Shown: positions 1 to 8,943, counted from the stretch's first letter. The stretch: DNA of 64,000 nucleotides from UBA1723 sp045641625 (GCA_045641625.1 JAZUHH010000079.1:32521-96520), one strand, 5' to 3'. Program-made: numbers and translations. The notes: generated from the letters alone by a model not told the origin.

Positions 1-277
1 AAAATAAAACAAAAGCGAACACACACAAAGATTTTGGCGTTAAAAATACTTAAAACCAGAAATGTAGTTTGTCAGACTCACACCCAAACGGACCAACAAA
101 GGCACTCTTTTTGTCAATTCAAAACCTGATCTAAAACCAGCGGAAAACAAAAAGGTAAATCCTATAACAACAGACCTTCAGATTGAAATCATTTTGTCAA
201 ACTGATGTCCGAAGAAAAATTTTAGGACAAATCCCATTTTCTCAGCCGACATCGGTAATCTACGAACAGAAAAGAAA
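1..277. other. Intergenic stretch, nothing recognised
   Basis: AT-rich sequence at the window edge with no open frame of useful length and no RNA signature that I recognise. It lies downstream of the LRR lipoprotein gene terminator, so it is probably 3' flanking DNA. Confidence 0.5.
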
Positions 278-305
278 AGTCCGGAACAAGAGTTTGTTCC
301 GGACT
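278..305 (-). terminator. Rho-independent terminator of the LRR lipoprotein gene
   Basis: A perfect 12-bp inverted repeat (AGTCCGGAACAA with its complement) encloses a 4-nt loop. On the minus strand it is followed by a T-rich run (TTTTCTTTTC). It lies about 60 nt past the stop codon at 365. Confidence 0.85.
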
Positions 306-364
306 GCCTTATCTTTGATATTATTCTGCCTTATGAGACTTTAGTCTCCGCTTCCGGCAAAATC

Positions 365-997
365 CTACTCCTTGTTGTATGCCAAAAGCTTGTCATTCCC
401 AACATAAGACACAGACTTGCAACCTGCAAATGCATCTTTGCCAACCTTTACTTGTCCTTCCTTGTTCATGATGATTACGTTAAGGTTATTGCATCCGTAG
501 AATGCTCTTGCTCCAATTTTCTTTACGGAAGCTGGAATGACAATAGAGTTGAGGTTGTAACAATAGTAAAAAGCCTCTTTTCCTATGCCGTTAACATGAT
601 TGGGAACATTCACATTCTTAAGGCTCACACAATTCTTGAATGTTTCCTTGTGAATGTAGGCAATGGTACCAGTAAGAAATATGTTCTCAACGTATGAGAA
701 GTCCTTGAAAGCACCCTTAGCTACAGAAAGAACTTCTCCTGTGACTTCCAAATACTTGTTAGTTGAATCGTTGAGACTTGGATTCACTGTAACGGATCTT
801 CTGTCTCCCAAACCGTCATTGTAATAAGTGTTATTGAAATCGAATTCCAAATAATTAATCTCAGTCGGCTTGCTAGTAGGATGATGGGCAGTCCCATGAC
901 AAGAACAGTAGTGGTAGTTGCCCTTTTTATGGGACTTTGCAGAGCAGCCAAGACTGATAGTCAGCGCTGCCACTGTTAGTAGTAAAAAATGTTTCAT
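365..997 (-). CDS. Leucine-rich-repeat (BspA-type) putative lipoprotein
   Basis: The 210-residue protein begins with a hydrophobic signal ending in a Cys at residue 18 (TISLGC), a plausible but imperfect lipobox. From about residue 95 it carries BspA-type (LRR_5) leucine-rich repeats, recognisable as IHKETFKNCVSLKNVNVP, then a second unit around IGKEAFYYCYNL and a third around IGARAFYGCNNL. This repeat class is common in Bacteroidota surface proteins, some of which mediate adhesion. The gene is monocistronic, with its own promoter and terminator. A His/Cys-rich stretch near residues 28-42 has no assigned role. The surface location is inferred; the ligand is unknown. Confidence 0.75.
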   Translation of the reverse strand: MKHFLLLTVAALTISLGCSAKSHKKGNYHYCSCHGTAHHPTSKPTEINYLEFDFNNTYYNDGLGDRRSVTVNPSLNDSTNKYLEVTGEVLSVAKGAFKDFSYVENIFLTGTIAYIHKETFKNCVSLKNVNVPNHVNGIGKEAFYYCYNLNSIVIPASVKKIGARAFYGCNNLNVIIMNKEGQVKVGKDAFAGCKSVSYVGNDKLLAYNKE

Positions 998-1026
998 ACT
1001 GTATTAATTATTAAGTTTTAGCGCAA

Positions 1027-1060
1027 CAAATGTATAGATATTTTTTTACTAAGAATCAAA
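1027..1060 (-). promoter_or_regulatory. Bacteroidota promoter for the LRR lipoprotein gene
   Basis: On the minus strand TTTG (1057-1060) is followed after 22 nt by TACATTTG (1027-1034), matching the TTTG / TAnnTTTG primary-sigma consensus of Bacteroidota. It lies about 30 nt upstream of the start codon. Confidence 0.6.
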
Positions 1061-1211
1061 AAATTACACTTTTTTATTGATTATGTGCAAGAATTGTTGC
1101 TCGACATATTTCTGCAACACAAGACAAGGCAAAAAAGGAACAGCAAGCTATTTTCGCCAGACTCGTCTCTTCCCTATTGGACTAAAGACTTAACATCATT
1201 GTAGGACAAAA

Positions 1212-1238
1212 AAAGAGTGACTTGAAAAGCCACTCTTT
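1212..1238 (-). terminator. Terminator of rmlB
   Basis: An inverted repeat AAAGAGTG / CACTCTTT, extended inwards by CTT/AAG across one mismatch, is followed on the minus strand by seven T residues. It sits about 25 nt past the rmlB stop codon. Confidence 0.8.
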
Positions 1239-1262
1239 AATCTTTTGAATATCAAACAGGGA

Positions 1263-2405
1263 TTATCTTCCCTTGTACATATTCTCGTAATACTTCTGAT
1301 AATCTCCGGAAGTGACGTTCTCAAGCCACTCCTCGTTGTCAAGATACCACTTGACAGTCTTCTCGATACCCTCCTCAAACTGAAGAGAAGGCTCCCATCC
1401 AAGTTCAGCCTGAAGCTTTCTTGAATCAATAGCGTATCGAGCATCGTGACCAAGACGGTCTGTAACGTAAGTGATAAGGTCAAGATCCTCACCCTCCTTA
1501 CGTCCAAGAAGTCTATCCACAGTCTTGATAACAACCTTGATGATGTCAATGTTCTTCCACTCGTTGAAGCCTCCGATGTTATAAGTCTCAGCAATCTTGC
1601 CATTGTGGAAGATTGTATCAATTGCTCTTGCGTGGTCAACAACATACAACCAGTCGCGAACGTTCTCTCCCTTACCATATACAGGCAATGGCTTGCGATG
1701 GCGGATATTGTTGATGAATAAAGGAATCAACTTCTCTGGGAACTGATATGGACCATAGTTGTTAGAGCAGTTAGTAACAATTGTAGGCATGCCATAAGTG
1801 TCATGGAACGCTCTGACAAAATGGTCAGAACTTGCCTTTGATGCAGAATATGGAGAATGTGGATTGTACTTAGTAGTCTCAACAAAGAATTCGTCGCCAT
1901 AAGCGCAATGGTCTTTGCCTGTAGAAGCTACGGTAGTGAACGGAGCCTCAATGCCCTCTGGATGATTCATCTCCAAAGCTCCGTAAACCTCGTCTGTAGA
2001 AATGTGGTAGAAACGCTTACCATCATACTTCTCAGGAAGAGACTCCCAGTAAAGCTTAGCTGCTTGAAGCAGTGAAAGAGTACCCATCACGTTTGTCTGA
2101 GCAAAAGTGAAAGGATCCTTGATGGAACGATCCACATGACTTTCTGCAGCAAGGTGGATGATTCCGTCAACATTATATGTTCCAAGAAGCTCTAACATCT
2201 TGTCGAAATCACAAATGTCAGCCTTCACAAACACATAGTTGGGAGCAGACTCTATATCTTTTAGATTAGCAAGATTGCCGGCATATGTCAACTTGTCAAG
2301 GTTGATAATCTGATAGTCTGGATACTTGTTGACAAACAAACGAACCACATGGCTACCAATAAAACCAGCACCTCCTGTTATGATAATTCTACGTTTAAAG
2401 TCCAT
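1263..2405 (-). CDS. rmlB: dTDP-glucose 4,6-dehydratase
   Basis: The 380-residue enzyme converts dTDP-glucose to dTDP-4-keto-6-deoxyglucose, the second step of dTDP-L-rhamnose synthesis for O-antigen and capsule, in the cytoplasm. The NAD-binding motif GGAGFIGSHV is at residues 11-20, the catalytic S-T-D-E segment STDEVYG at 136-142, and the Y186-xxx-K190 pair in PYSASKASSDH. This fits the extended short-chain dehydrogenase family. It is somewhat longer than E. coli RmlB because of a loop around residues 150-180. The other rml genes (rmlA, rmlC, rmlD) are not adjacent, and the gene has its own promoter and terminator. Confidence 0.95.
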   Translation of the reverse strand: MDFKRRIIITGGAGFIGSHVVRLFVNKYPDYQIINLDKLTYAGNLANLKDIESAPNYVFVKADICDFDKMLELLGTYNVDGIIHLAAESHVDRSIKDPFTFAQTNVMGTLSLLQAAKLYWESLPEKYDGKRFYHISTDEVYGALEMNHPEGIEAPFTTVASTGKDHCAYGDEFFVETTKYNPHSPYSASKASSDHFVRAFHDTYGMPTIVTNCSNNYGPYQFPEKLIPLFINNIRHRKPLPVYGKGENVRDWLYVVDHARAIDTIFHNGKIAETYNIGGFNEWKNIDIIKVVIKTVDRLLGRKEGEDLDLITYVTDRLGHDARYAIDSRKLQAELGWEPSLQFEEGIEKTVKWYLDNEEWLENVTSGDYQKYYENMYKGR

Positions 2406-2436
2406 AATTTATTTATAGAATGGGTTAATTTGACTG

Positions 2437-2470
2437 CAAAGTTATTAATTAATTGATATTTATGAGCAAA
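2437..2470 (-). promoter_or_regulatory. Promoter of rmlB
   Basis: On the minus strand TTTG (2467-2470) and TAACTTTG (2437-2444) are separated by 22 nt, matching the Bacteroidota consensus about 32 nt upstream of the ATG. Confidence 0.6.
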
Positions 2471-2571
2471 TTATTGACTTTTTTTCAGCATCTGCCCTAT
2501 ATTATAAGGCTAAAGAGATAAGATTGGGGAATAATATCCACCAATCAGAACCCCTGTTACAAAGAAGACTA

Positions 2572-3063
2572 TCAGGATTCAGTCTCATTCTCCAACCTGT
2601 TTATGTACTTGATGCACAGCATGAGAGGCATTATTCCAAAGACTCCGAAAGAACAGTCTATCAATGTCCAAATGAAAGGTATCTCTCTGATAGGACCGCA
2701 AATAAAAGCTAGGGGGAGAATAGTTACACACGCTATCATCGCCCAATAAACAACCCATTTATTCCGAATCGGGTCAATGAATGGGCCAATAAACAACATA
2801 GCTATAACAATGTGGGCATAAGCAAGCCAATCATATCCGTATGCAATATAAGGATATTCTGCATTAGTTTCTATCAATCCGTCTCTTACACCGAACAGCC
2901 AGCCTATAATTGCATAATCATCTGCCAAGGTTTCTGACAAGCCGCTAATCCATCCGCACAACAGTTTCAGCTCAGTCTCTGCGGGGAATGCTGTAACTCC
3001 TGCCAAAACAAGAGCCACCATATAGAACGCAATCAATATTCTAATCTTTTTGAGTGTCTTCAT
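2572..3063 (-). CDS. Hypothetical membrane protein, about four TM segments
   Basis: The 163-residue protein is hydrophobic, with likely membrane spans near residues 8-26, 76-93, 103-121 and 128-148. I do not recognise the family. It follows the CBS-domain transporter-like gene by 21 nt, so the two are probably cotranscribed. Its small size and lack of soluble domains suggest an inner-membrane accessory protein, but no function can be assigned. Confidence 0.6.
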   Translation of the reverse strand: MKTLKKIRILIAFYMVALVLAGVTAFPAETELKLLCGWISGLSETLADDYAIIGWLFGVRDGLIETNAEYPYIAYGYDWLAYAHIVIAMLFIGPFIDPIRNKWVVYWAMIACVTILPLAFICGPIREIPFIWTLIDCSFGVFGIMPLMLCIKYINRLENETES

Positions 3064-3084
3064 TTAAAATAACTTAAAAACAAA

Positions 3085-4131
3085 CTATTCTTCAAGAGCT
3101 TCCAGATCAAACTTTCTCTTGCGCTTTTCCCATTGCTCCTTGGCAAGCTGTTGCATGTCTATTTGAGTGTCGTATTCGTCAGTAATCTCAAGACCAAGAA
3201 TTGTTTCGATTACATCCTCCATAGTTACAATACCTTCAAGACCTCCATACTCATCAATAACCATAGCCATGTGCTCTTTCTTTGTGATCATTGTGTCATA
3301 GAAACGAAGAATAGACGTGTTCTCGTAGCAGCAAATGATTTGGCGCTTGATTTCCTTTAGTCTCATCTTCTGATGGTCTGCCGCCAGGTGATAAAGCACA
3401 TCACTCTTCAAGACGAAACCTGTTATCGAATCTATGGAATCCGAATAGATTGGAATTCGGGAATATCTTTTGAAATCCTTAGTCTTGAAGAACTCCTCCA
3501 ACGTAACATCTTCCTGAACAGCAAGCACCACCGTTCTAGGTGTCATCACACTGCGCACCTTGATGGACTTCATCTTCATGAGGTTGTTGATGATTTTGCT
3601 TTCACTGCTCTCGAACACACCTTCTTTCTCTCCGATGCTTGTCAGTACGGCTATTTCCTCTCTACTTACTGTCTGCTCATTCTTTTTGGATATCAGGTTC
3701 GTCAGAATCTCCGTGACAATAACCAAAGGATATGAAATGTAAACAAGTCCCTGGACAAAATAAGCAACCGGAATGCAGAGGGACCTCCAGTATGTCGAGC
3801 CTATGGACTTGGGAATAATCTCAGAGAACACAAGTATCATCACCGTAAGAATTGTGGATGCCAGACCAAAATACGCATCTCCAAGCTCAGCCGTGACTTG
3901 CATTCCAACCGCAGAAGCTCCAAAAGTATTCGCTATGGTATTCACGGAAAGGATTGCAGAGATAGGACGTCCCATATTCTTCTTCAAACTGCAAATCAGT
4001 TTGCCTCCCTTACTCTTGTTCACAAGCGTCTCCGCATACGATGCGGATGTAGAGAACATCACACTCTCGGAAATCGAGCAGAGGAACGATATGAACACTG
4101 TCAAGAAAAAATATAGTACAAGCAAAAACAT
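3085..4131 (-). CDS. CNNM/CorC-type membrane protein with CBS domains (hemolysin-like)
   Basis: From the ATG at 4131 the product is about 348 residues. It has an N-terminal DUF21/CNNM transmembrane domain (FLTVFISFLCSISESVMFST, then spans to about residue 150). A pair of CBS domains follows, recognisable by RSVMTPRTVV and by HMAMVIDEYGGLEGIVTMED. The C-terminal CorC/HlyC domain seems to be absent or very short. Family members are linked to Mg2+/Co2+ transport or tolerance. An in-frame GTG at 4179 gives a 16-residue extension, but it overlaps a hairpin with a T-rich tail and would precede the first TM segment with charged residues, so the ATG is preferred. Confidence 0.85.
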   Translation of the reverse strand: MFLLVLYFFLTVFISFLCSISESVMFSTSASYAETLVNKSKGGKLICSLKKNMGRPISAILSVNTIANTFGASAVGMQVTAELGDAYFGLASTILTVMILVFSEIIPKSIGSTYWRSLCIPVAYFVQGLVYISYPLVIVTEILTNLISKKNEQTVSREEIAVLTSIGEKEGVFESSESKIINNLMKMKSIKVRSVMTPRTVVLAVQEDVTLEEFFKTKDFKRYSRIPIYSDSIDSITGFVLKSDVLYHLAADHQKMRLKEIKRQIICCYENTSILRFYDTMITKKEHMAMVIDEYGGLEGIVTMEDVIETILGLEITDEYDTQIDMQQLAKEQWEKRKRKFDLEALEE

Positions 4132-4174
4132 ATCCTGTTTAATTTTATGATGTATATCCGCTAAAAAAATAAGA

Positions 4175-4198
4175 AACACTTACCGTCAGGCAAGTGTT
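4175..4198 (-). terminator. Probable terminator of the gldA-like operon
   Basis: A 7-bp inverted repeat AACACTT / AAGTGTT encloses a 10-nt loop. On the minus strand it is followed by a T-rich run (TTTCTTATTTTTTT). It lies about 170 nt past the ABC ATPase stop and just upstream of the CBS-protein start, so it separates the two units. Confidence 0.55.
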
Positions 4199-4370
4199 CC
4201 GTATTCCCCATTATCTAAATCAACCTCAATTGCGTTTTTTGGTACTAGAAATAAACCTTATGGTTGGATGATTGTATGACAACAATTTGTTTTTCGGGTG
4301 CAAATTTCTTACCTTTTGGCTTTATTTCAAAACAAATTTATATGTTATTCAGCATATTTGGGCAAAAATG

Positions 4371-5282
4371 TCACTTTTTTGCATTGTTTGTGAGCTGAAT
4401 GAACACATCTTCCATGCTTCTTTCCTTCAATTTCAATGTCAAAAGCGGATTGTCAGTATCCTTGGCGTATTCAAAGACTGACAGTCTGACATCGGACTTT
4501 GACTCGATAGAAAACGATCTGTCGCCTGTCTTTCTGACCTTTGAATCTGCGAACTTCTGCTGAAGTGCTGACAAGTCTGTTTCATTCAGGAATTCAACTT
4601 CAACAACACATCCGTCACTTGTTGCGCTTACGATCTCTGACTCGGCCTCGTTAGCGACAATCTTGCCGTTCTTAATGATTATTACCCTGTCGCATATTGC
4701 GGAAACCTCCTGCATCAAGTGAGTGGAAAGCATTACAGTCTTCTCTTTGCCCACCTCCTTGATCAAGTCTCTGACCTCAATGATCTGGTTAGGGTCAAGA
4801 CCTGTCGTAGGCTCGTCAAGGATCAGCACCTTGGGATTTGGAATCAATGCTGCGGCAAGACCGACTCTCTGTCGATAGCCCTTGGAAAGCATTCCTATGC
4901 GCTTGTGGGATTCCTTTGTAAGACCTGTCTTGGCTATCATTTCATCCACTCTTGCCTTTTTGTCCTCCACCTTGTATAGTCCGGCGATGAACATCAGGTA
5001 CTCGCGGACATACATGTCGGGATAGATCGGATTATGCTCGGGAAGATAACCGATCAGGCTGTGCACTTTCTCGAGATCCGTATCTACGTCATAGCCGCAC
5101 ACCTTGACCTCTCCGCTATCTTTTGACAGATAGCCGTTAATGATCTTCATTGTGGTGCTCTTTCCAGCACCGTTCTCTCCAAGAAAAGCGACAATCTCGC
5201 CATCCTTGATGGAGAAGTTTATGTCATCGAGTACGGTCTGCGAACCATAACTCTTCTTAAGATGTTTAATTTCTATTGACAT
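4371..5282 (-). CDS. ABC transporter ATP-binding protein, GldA-like
   Basis: The 303-residue ATPase has Walker A GENGAGKST (about residues 35-43), the signature MLSKGYRQRVGLAAAL, Walker B VLILDEPTTGLDP and the H-loop STHLMQE. A C-terminal region of about 85 residues follows the ATPase core. The organisation matches the GldA / DrrA-type family; GldA is associated with gliding motility in Flavobacteria and occurs in non-gliding Bacteroidota as part of an ABC-2 exporter. The permease partners (GldF, GldG) are not adjacent, so the substrate is unknown. It is the last gene of an argE-like/rnh/ABC operon, 8 nt after the RNase H gene. Confidence 0.85.
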   Translation of the reverse strand: MSIEIKHLKKSYGSQTVLDDINFSIKDGEIVAFLGENGAGKSTTMKIINGYLSKDSGEVKVCGYDVDTDLEKVHSLIGYLPEHNPIYPDMYVREYLMFIAGLYKVEDKKARVDEMIAKTGLTKESHKRIGMLSKGYRQRVGLAAALIPNPKVLILDEPTTGLDPNQIIEVRDLIKEVGKEKTVMLSTHLMQEVSAICDRVIIIKNGKIVANEAESEIVSATSDGCVVEVEFLNETDLSALQQKFADSKVRKTGDRSFSIESKSDVRLSVFEYAKDTDNPLLTLKLKERSMEDVFIQLTNNAKK

Positions 5283-5290
5283 ACCTGTTA

Positions 5291-5911
5291 TTATTTACGT
5301 CCGAAATCAGCAGGAATCTCGCCCCACTCTTTTGTGTTCCACTTCTGGATCTTGACTCTTATGCCATACTGCTTGAGCCAAGCTTCGGATGCGCGGACCA
5401 TATCGAACACTTCCTTGTTCTTATCATTCTCCTTCAGCTTTGTCTTGCATTGCCCGCCCATCACCCAAGAGATCGCATTCCGGCTGTCCGAATAGAGAAT
5501 GAAGTCGGGGTGTTTTGTCATCACCTCATACAATCCTCGGCATAGGGCAAGGAACTCTCCGATGTTGTTGGTAGCGTCTTCAAAAGGGCCGAAGTGGAAA
5601 GCCAGCTCCCCGTTATGCAGCCATACTCCCTGGAACTCCATCCTGCCGGGATTTCCACTGCAAGCAGCATCCACTGCAAGGGCGTTCTTCTCATAGGCTT
5701 CCGACTGTGGAGTGACAGCCCTTATTGTCTTTGACTCGTAGTAGTCTTGCGGCGCGCCTTTGGCAAAGGCCTCGTTAGCCTCGGAAAGGCTCGAGAACTT
5801 CTTGTACTGGGCCTTCGGGAACCCCTCTATCTGCTCCTGGCACTGGCTCCAGTTTGTATAGATACCTGGCTCGCGGCCAACCCACACCACATAATACTTT
5901 ATGTCCACCAT
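5291..5911 (-). CDS. Ribonuclease H with N-terminal hybrid-binding domain
   Basis: The 206-residue protein has an N-terminal RNaseH1_N (viroplasmin-like) domain, residues 3-50, seen as KYYVVWVGREPGIYTNW and FPKAQYKKFSSLSEA. The RNase H catalytic domain follows. The acidic residues are visible as D81 (VDAACSGNP), E119 (GEFLAL), D142 (YSDSRNAI) and D202 near the C terminus. It would cleave the RNA strand of RNA:DNA hybrids. It lies 6 nt from the argE-like gene and 8 nt from the ABC ATPase gene, so it is cotranscribed with two functionally unrelated genes. Confidence 0.9.
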   Translation of the reverse strand: MVDIKYYVVWVGREPGIYTNWSQCQEQIEGFPKAQYKKFSSLSEANEAFAKGAPQDYYESKTIRAVTPQSEAYEKNALAVDAACSGNPGRMEFQGVWLHNGELAFHFGPFEDATNNIGEFLALCRGLYEVMTKHPDFILYSDSRNAISWVMGGQCKTKLKENDKNKEVFDMVRASEAWLKQYGIRVKIQKWNTKEWGEIPADFGRK

Positions 5912-5917
5912 CTCCTT

Positions 5918-6976
5918 TTACAGTGTTACTTCCGAGATAAGTTTGATGTACGTAGAAATCGCGTCCTCGATCTCTGCCGGCATAATGAACTCGTTGGCTG
6001 TATGGGATCTTGACGAGTTGCCCGGTCCCATCTTCAAGCTTGGGAAGTGCATAAGCGCCTGGTCCGACAACGTAGGGGAACCGAAAGGCTTCTTGCCCAT
6101 ACCTAGAGCAAGCTTCACAATCGGATTGTCCATAGGAATAGATGACGAACTTAGTCGGAATGAACGTGGCTTGATCTCGCTCTCCAGATTCTGGCAGAGT
6201 ATTTCGTATATCTCCTCGTTCGAGTAGCACTCGTTCGAACGCACATCCACAACGAACTTGCACACATCAGGCACAACATTATGCTGGGTTCCGGCCTCTA
6301 TCATCGTAGTTGTCATCTTCACAGGGCCAAGCATGTCCGTCTGCTTCGGCAATATGTTTGTGCGGATCCATTCAATATCCTTTACCGCCTTATAGATTGC
6401 ATTAACTCCCTCATTTCTTGCGGCGTGTCCTGCCTTTCCGTGTGCATAGCAGTCAAGCACCATCAGTCCCTTCTCTGCCACAGCGACATCCATTCCTGTA
6501 GGCTCTCCGACCAGCGCAAGGTCAATCTTGGGAAGGTTGGGGATCAGAGCCTCCATGCCGTTCTTGCCGCTGACCTCCTCCTCTGCGCTTGCCGCAAACA
6601 CAAGGTTGTAGGCGCACTCCTTTTTGTCGAGTTCCGAGAAGGCGTAGAGAAGCGAAACCAAAGACGCACCGTCGTCGTTGGTTCCGAGTCCGTAAATCTT
6701 GTCGCCCTCCCTTGTCGGAGTGTACGGATCATAGGTCCAGCCGCTGACCGGCTTTACAGTATCCAAATGAGCATTTAGGAGCAAAGTCGGCTTGGAGTCG
6801 GAGAAATGGGAGCCTTTTATCCATACATTGTTGTTCACTCTGTTTGCTTTGAACCCCATTTTTTCGACATGCTGCTGAAAGAAATCAGAGACCTGGTTTT
6901 CCTCTCTGCTGTGCGAAGGAATCTTGACCAGCTCACAAAGTAATTCTATTGCGTTTTCTGATAATGAATTTGCCAT
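5918..6976 (-). CDS. M20 metallopeptidase, ArgE/acetylcitrulline deacetylase-like
   Basis: Starting from the ATG at 6976 the protein has 352 residues; a TTG seven codons upstream is less likely. M20 metal ligands are visible: H70 and D72 (NAHLDTV), D101 (GLGTNDDGAS), E132/E133 (ASAEEEVSG), an E in GEPTG and a C-terminal His in SHTANEF. In Bacteroidota this type is often an N-acyl-ornithine or N-acyl-citrulline deacylase of arginine synthesis, though other M20 amidohydrolases look alike. No other arginine genes are adjacent. It is the first gene of a three-gene operon and diverges from the PepSY-like lipoprotein gene. Confidence 0.8.
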   Translation of the reverse strand: MANSLSENAIELLCELVKIPSHSREENQVSDFFQQHVEKMGFKANRVNNNVWIKGSHFSDSKPTLLLNAHLDTVKPVSGWTYDPYTPTREGDKIYGLGTNDDGASLVSLLYAFSELDKKECAYNLVFAASAEEEVSGKNGMEALIPNLPKIDLALVGEPTGMDVAVAEKGLMVLDCYAHGKAGHAARNEGVNAIYKAVKDIEWIRTNILPKQTDMLGPVKMTTTMIEAGTQHNVVPDVCKFVVDVRSNECYSNEEIYEILCQNLESEIKPRSFRLSSSSIPMDNPIVKLALGMGKKPFGSPTLSDQALMHFPSLKMGPGNSSRSHTANEFIMPAEIEDAISTYIKLISEVTL

Positions 6977-6994
6977 TTTTCCACATTTTGATAG

Positions 6995-7002
6995 CAAAAA
7001 TA
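6995..7002 (-). promoter_or_regulatory. -7 element upstream of the argE-like operon
   Basis: TATTTTTG on the minus strand matches TAnnTTTG, about 19 nt upstream of the ATG at 6976. A TTTG at the expected -33 distance is not evident. The position also supports the ATG over the upstream TTG start, which would overlap this element. Confidence 0.45.
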
Positions 7003-7092
7003 CATTTTTTTTCCTGATTTTTATTCCTTTGCTTGCTAATTACCATTTTTTTTTATTCCTTTGAAGCCGGAAATGAAAATTAGGATATAGAA

Positions 7093-7530
7093 ATGAATAA
7101 AATATCACACATTTGCTGTTTACTATTAACACTTTTTCTTACTGCTTGTAACAACAGTTTTAACGAGGAAATACCTTCGACTTCTACGAGTTTCTTGAAC
7201 AAGCACTTTGCTAACGCTCATATCGTGGAAATTCAGAAGACTTTGGATTACGATTACGAGGTGACTCTTGACAATGGTGTTGACATCACTTTCGAAAGAA
7301 GAGGAAACTGGGAGGAGATCAATGCAAGAAAGAACGACATCTCTTCTGTATTCGAGCAGATTTTGCCTTACAGTCTCTTCACTCACGTCAAGACTAACTA
7401 TCCTGGCAAGAAGATCCGCAAGGTGGAAAGAAAGAAATATGGCTATCTTGTAACATTGAACAAGCCTGAGTCAATAAAGCTTGAGTTCAACAAGAGCGGT
7501 TCGTTCATCTCTAAGAGAGCGGACGACTAA
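7093..7530 (+). CDS. PepSY-like (DUF2874) lipoprotein
   Basis: The 145-residue protein has a lipoprotein signal with lipobox LTAC (Cys19). The mature part shows the duplicated beta-alpha pattern of the PepSY-like/DUF2874 family: first unit around IVEIQKTLDYDYEVTLDNGVDI, second around IRKVERKKYGYLVTLNKPESIKLEF, each with a downstream GNWEEI/GSFISK-type turn. Family proteins are periplasmic or surface-anchored with unknown ligands. The gene is monocistronic, with a strong terminator, and diverges from the argE-like operon. Confidence 0.8.
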   Translation: MNKISHICCLLLTLFLTACNNSFNEEIPSTSTSFLNKHFANAHIVEIQKTLDYDYEVTLDNGVDITFERRGNWEEINARKNDISSVFEQILPYSLFTHVKTNYPGKKIRKVERKKYGYLVTLNKPESIKLEFNKSGSFISKRADD

Positions 7531-7566
7531 CCTGTTGCATCTTGCAAATACCAGACTATAAGATAT

Positions 7567-7592
7567 AAAGGATAGGCTTCCGCCTGTCCTTT
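7567..7592 (+). terminator. Terminator of the PepSY-like lipoprotein gene
   Basis: An 11-bp stem AAAGGATAGGC / GCCTGTCCTTT with one G-U pair and a TTCC loop is followed by a T run. Confidence 0.9.
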
Positions 7593-7701
7593 TTTTGTTT
7601 CGGTCAAAATCATCACGTGGTTTGAACCCTGCGGATATGCTATAGGGAAGAGCCTCTATATGGCTACATGTCTATGATGTTTGGGGTACGTTTATGACAC
7701 G

Positions 7702-7737
7702 TTTGACCGGACAATAAAAATAAATGTGCTAACTTTG
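7702..7737 (+). promoter_or_regulatory. Promoter of the nitrilase gene
   Basis: TTTG (7702-7705) and TAACTTTG (7730-7737) are 24 nt apart. The start site would fall near 7744, giving a leader of about 90 nt that contains a small GGGGA/TCCCC hairpin near 7780-7793. No riboswitch class is recognised in it. Confidence 0.6.
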
Positions 7738-7832
7738 CATACCGGGCAGTCCTCCTCCATCATTACGGCAACAGAGACTGAGGGGATGTTCCCCGACAAC
7801 CTACATTTTCAAACAACAAACAATCCGGAAAC

Positions 7833-8645
7833 ATGAAAGACTTACAGATAATCACCATACAGTACGACATTGCTGCAAACCAACCGCAAAGCAACAGAGA
7901 GACTATTTCTGCGATGATCAATGATGCGCTGAAGTCTGCGCCAAAGGCAAATCCGGAGGGCGAGGCTCCCGCGACTTTGGTTGTGCTTCCAGAGATGATG
8001 ACTTGCGGATTCTCTATAGACTCGCACCTTTGCGCAGAGGACGCAAACAGCTCCGAATCAATAGCTTTTTTGAAAGACACAGCAAACAGCCTCAACATAT
8101 ATATTTGCGGTTCGCTTCCCATAAGCGAGAACAGGAAGGTATATAACCGCTGCGTGTTCATCGCTCCGAACGGGACAATGGCAACATACGACAAGAAGCA
8201 CCTGTTCTCCATCGGATTCGAACGCGAGGCATACGCAGAGGGAACGGAAAGAGTGGTCGTTGACTGCGAGGGATGGAAGATCCTGCTTTCAGTATGCTAT
8301 GACGTGCGCTTCCCCGTATGGCTCAGAAACAGGAAGCTTGACTATGACGTGATGATAAATGTCGCAAACTGGCCGACTGTGCGCATTGACGGATGGAAGA
8401 CTCTGCTCAAAGCCAGAGCCATAGAAAACCAGGCATACGTTGTCGGAGTCAACAGGACAGGCAGAGACTCCTTTGACGCAGAATACCCCGGCGACAGCCA
8501 CGTCATAGACTTCAAGGGCAAGGTTGTTGCAGAAAACGACAATGGCAACAGCTTTTGCATCACAACCCTCCAGCAAGCTCCCCTTCTACAGTTTAGAAAG
8601 AAGTTCGCCGCATGGAAAGATGCGGATGACTTCCAGATTGTATAA
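7833..8645 (+). CDS. Carbon-nitrogen hydrolase, omega-amidase-like
   Basis: The 270-residue nitrilase-superfamily enzyme has the catalytic triad visible as E54 (VLPEMMTCGF), K121 (YDKKHLF) and C155 (SVCYDVRFPVW). The closest known group is the YafV/Nit2 omega-amidases, which hydrolyse 2-oxoglutaramate and 2-oxosuccinamate. The HLFSIGFE and RFPVWLRN segments support that subgroup. It would act in the cytoplasm in amide metabolite repair. It stands alone behind its own promoter; the preceding and following genes are unrelated. Confidence 0.88.
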   Translation: MKDLQIITIQYDIAANQPQSNRETISAMINDALKSAPKANPEGEAPATLVVLPEMMTCGFSIDSHLCAEDANSSESIAFLKDTANSLNIYICGSLPISENRKVYNRCVFIAPNGTMATYDKKHLFSIGFEREAYAEGTERVVVDCEGWKILLSVCYDVRFPVWLRNRKLDYDVMINVANWPTVRIDGWKTLLKARAIENQAYVVGVNRTGRDSFDAEYPGDSHVIDFKGKVVAENDNGNSFCITTLQQAPLLQFRKKFAAWKDADDFQIV

Positions 8646-8857
8646 CACTACAGAATACAATTTAGCGGACATGGCTAACACTGCTTCGAATGGCGTCTGC
8701 CATGTTCGTTTTCAAGTGACATACAAGCCCAAACCAGAACCATAAACTACAACACAAACGCCATCTGAATTTATAATCAATCACTTAAGTCAGATTCCTC
8801 ATCCATACGTCTATGATTACAAAATAAAGAACTCAAATAAAGTTTTCTGCTCATTTG

Positions 8858-8889
8858 TTTGCAGAAAAGAAAAAAAAGCACTAATTTTG
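8858..8889 (+). promoter_or_regulatory. Promoter of rplS
   Basis: TTTG (8858-8861), a 20-nt spacer and TAATTTTG (8882-8889) form one of the best consensus matches in the window. Transcription would start near 8896, leaving a leader of about 75 nt before the rplS ATG. Confidence 0.75.
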
Positions 8890-8900
8890 CCTCCGTTTTT

Positions 8901-8943
8901 GCGTAACCGCTTATGATGGCACGTAGCCTCGGTAATGTTGCGT
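8901..8943 (+). promoter_or_regulatory. Candidate structured leader of rplS
   Basis: Within the rplS leader GCGTAAC (8901-8907) can pair with GTTGCGT (8937-8943), with two G-U pairs, and a GGC-ACGTA-GCC hairpin lies inside. The arrangement resembles a ribosomal-protein autoregulatory leader. That role is inferred from position and pairing only. This part of the 327-nt stretch before rplS holds no gene. Confidence 0.35.

Noticed and set aside
8669..8712. Inverted repeat ACATGGC/GCCATGT after the nitrilase gene
   Set aside because: Followed by a weak T tail and a large loop, so a terminator cannot be claimed with confidence.
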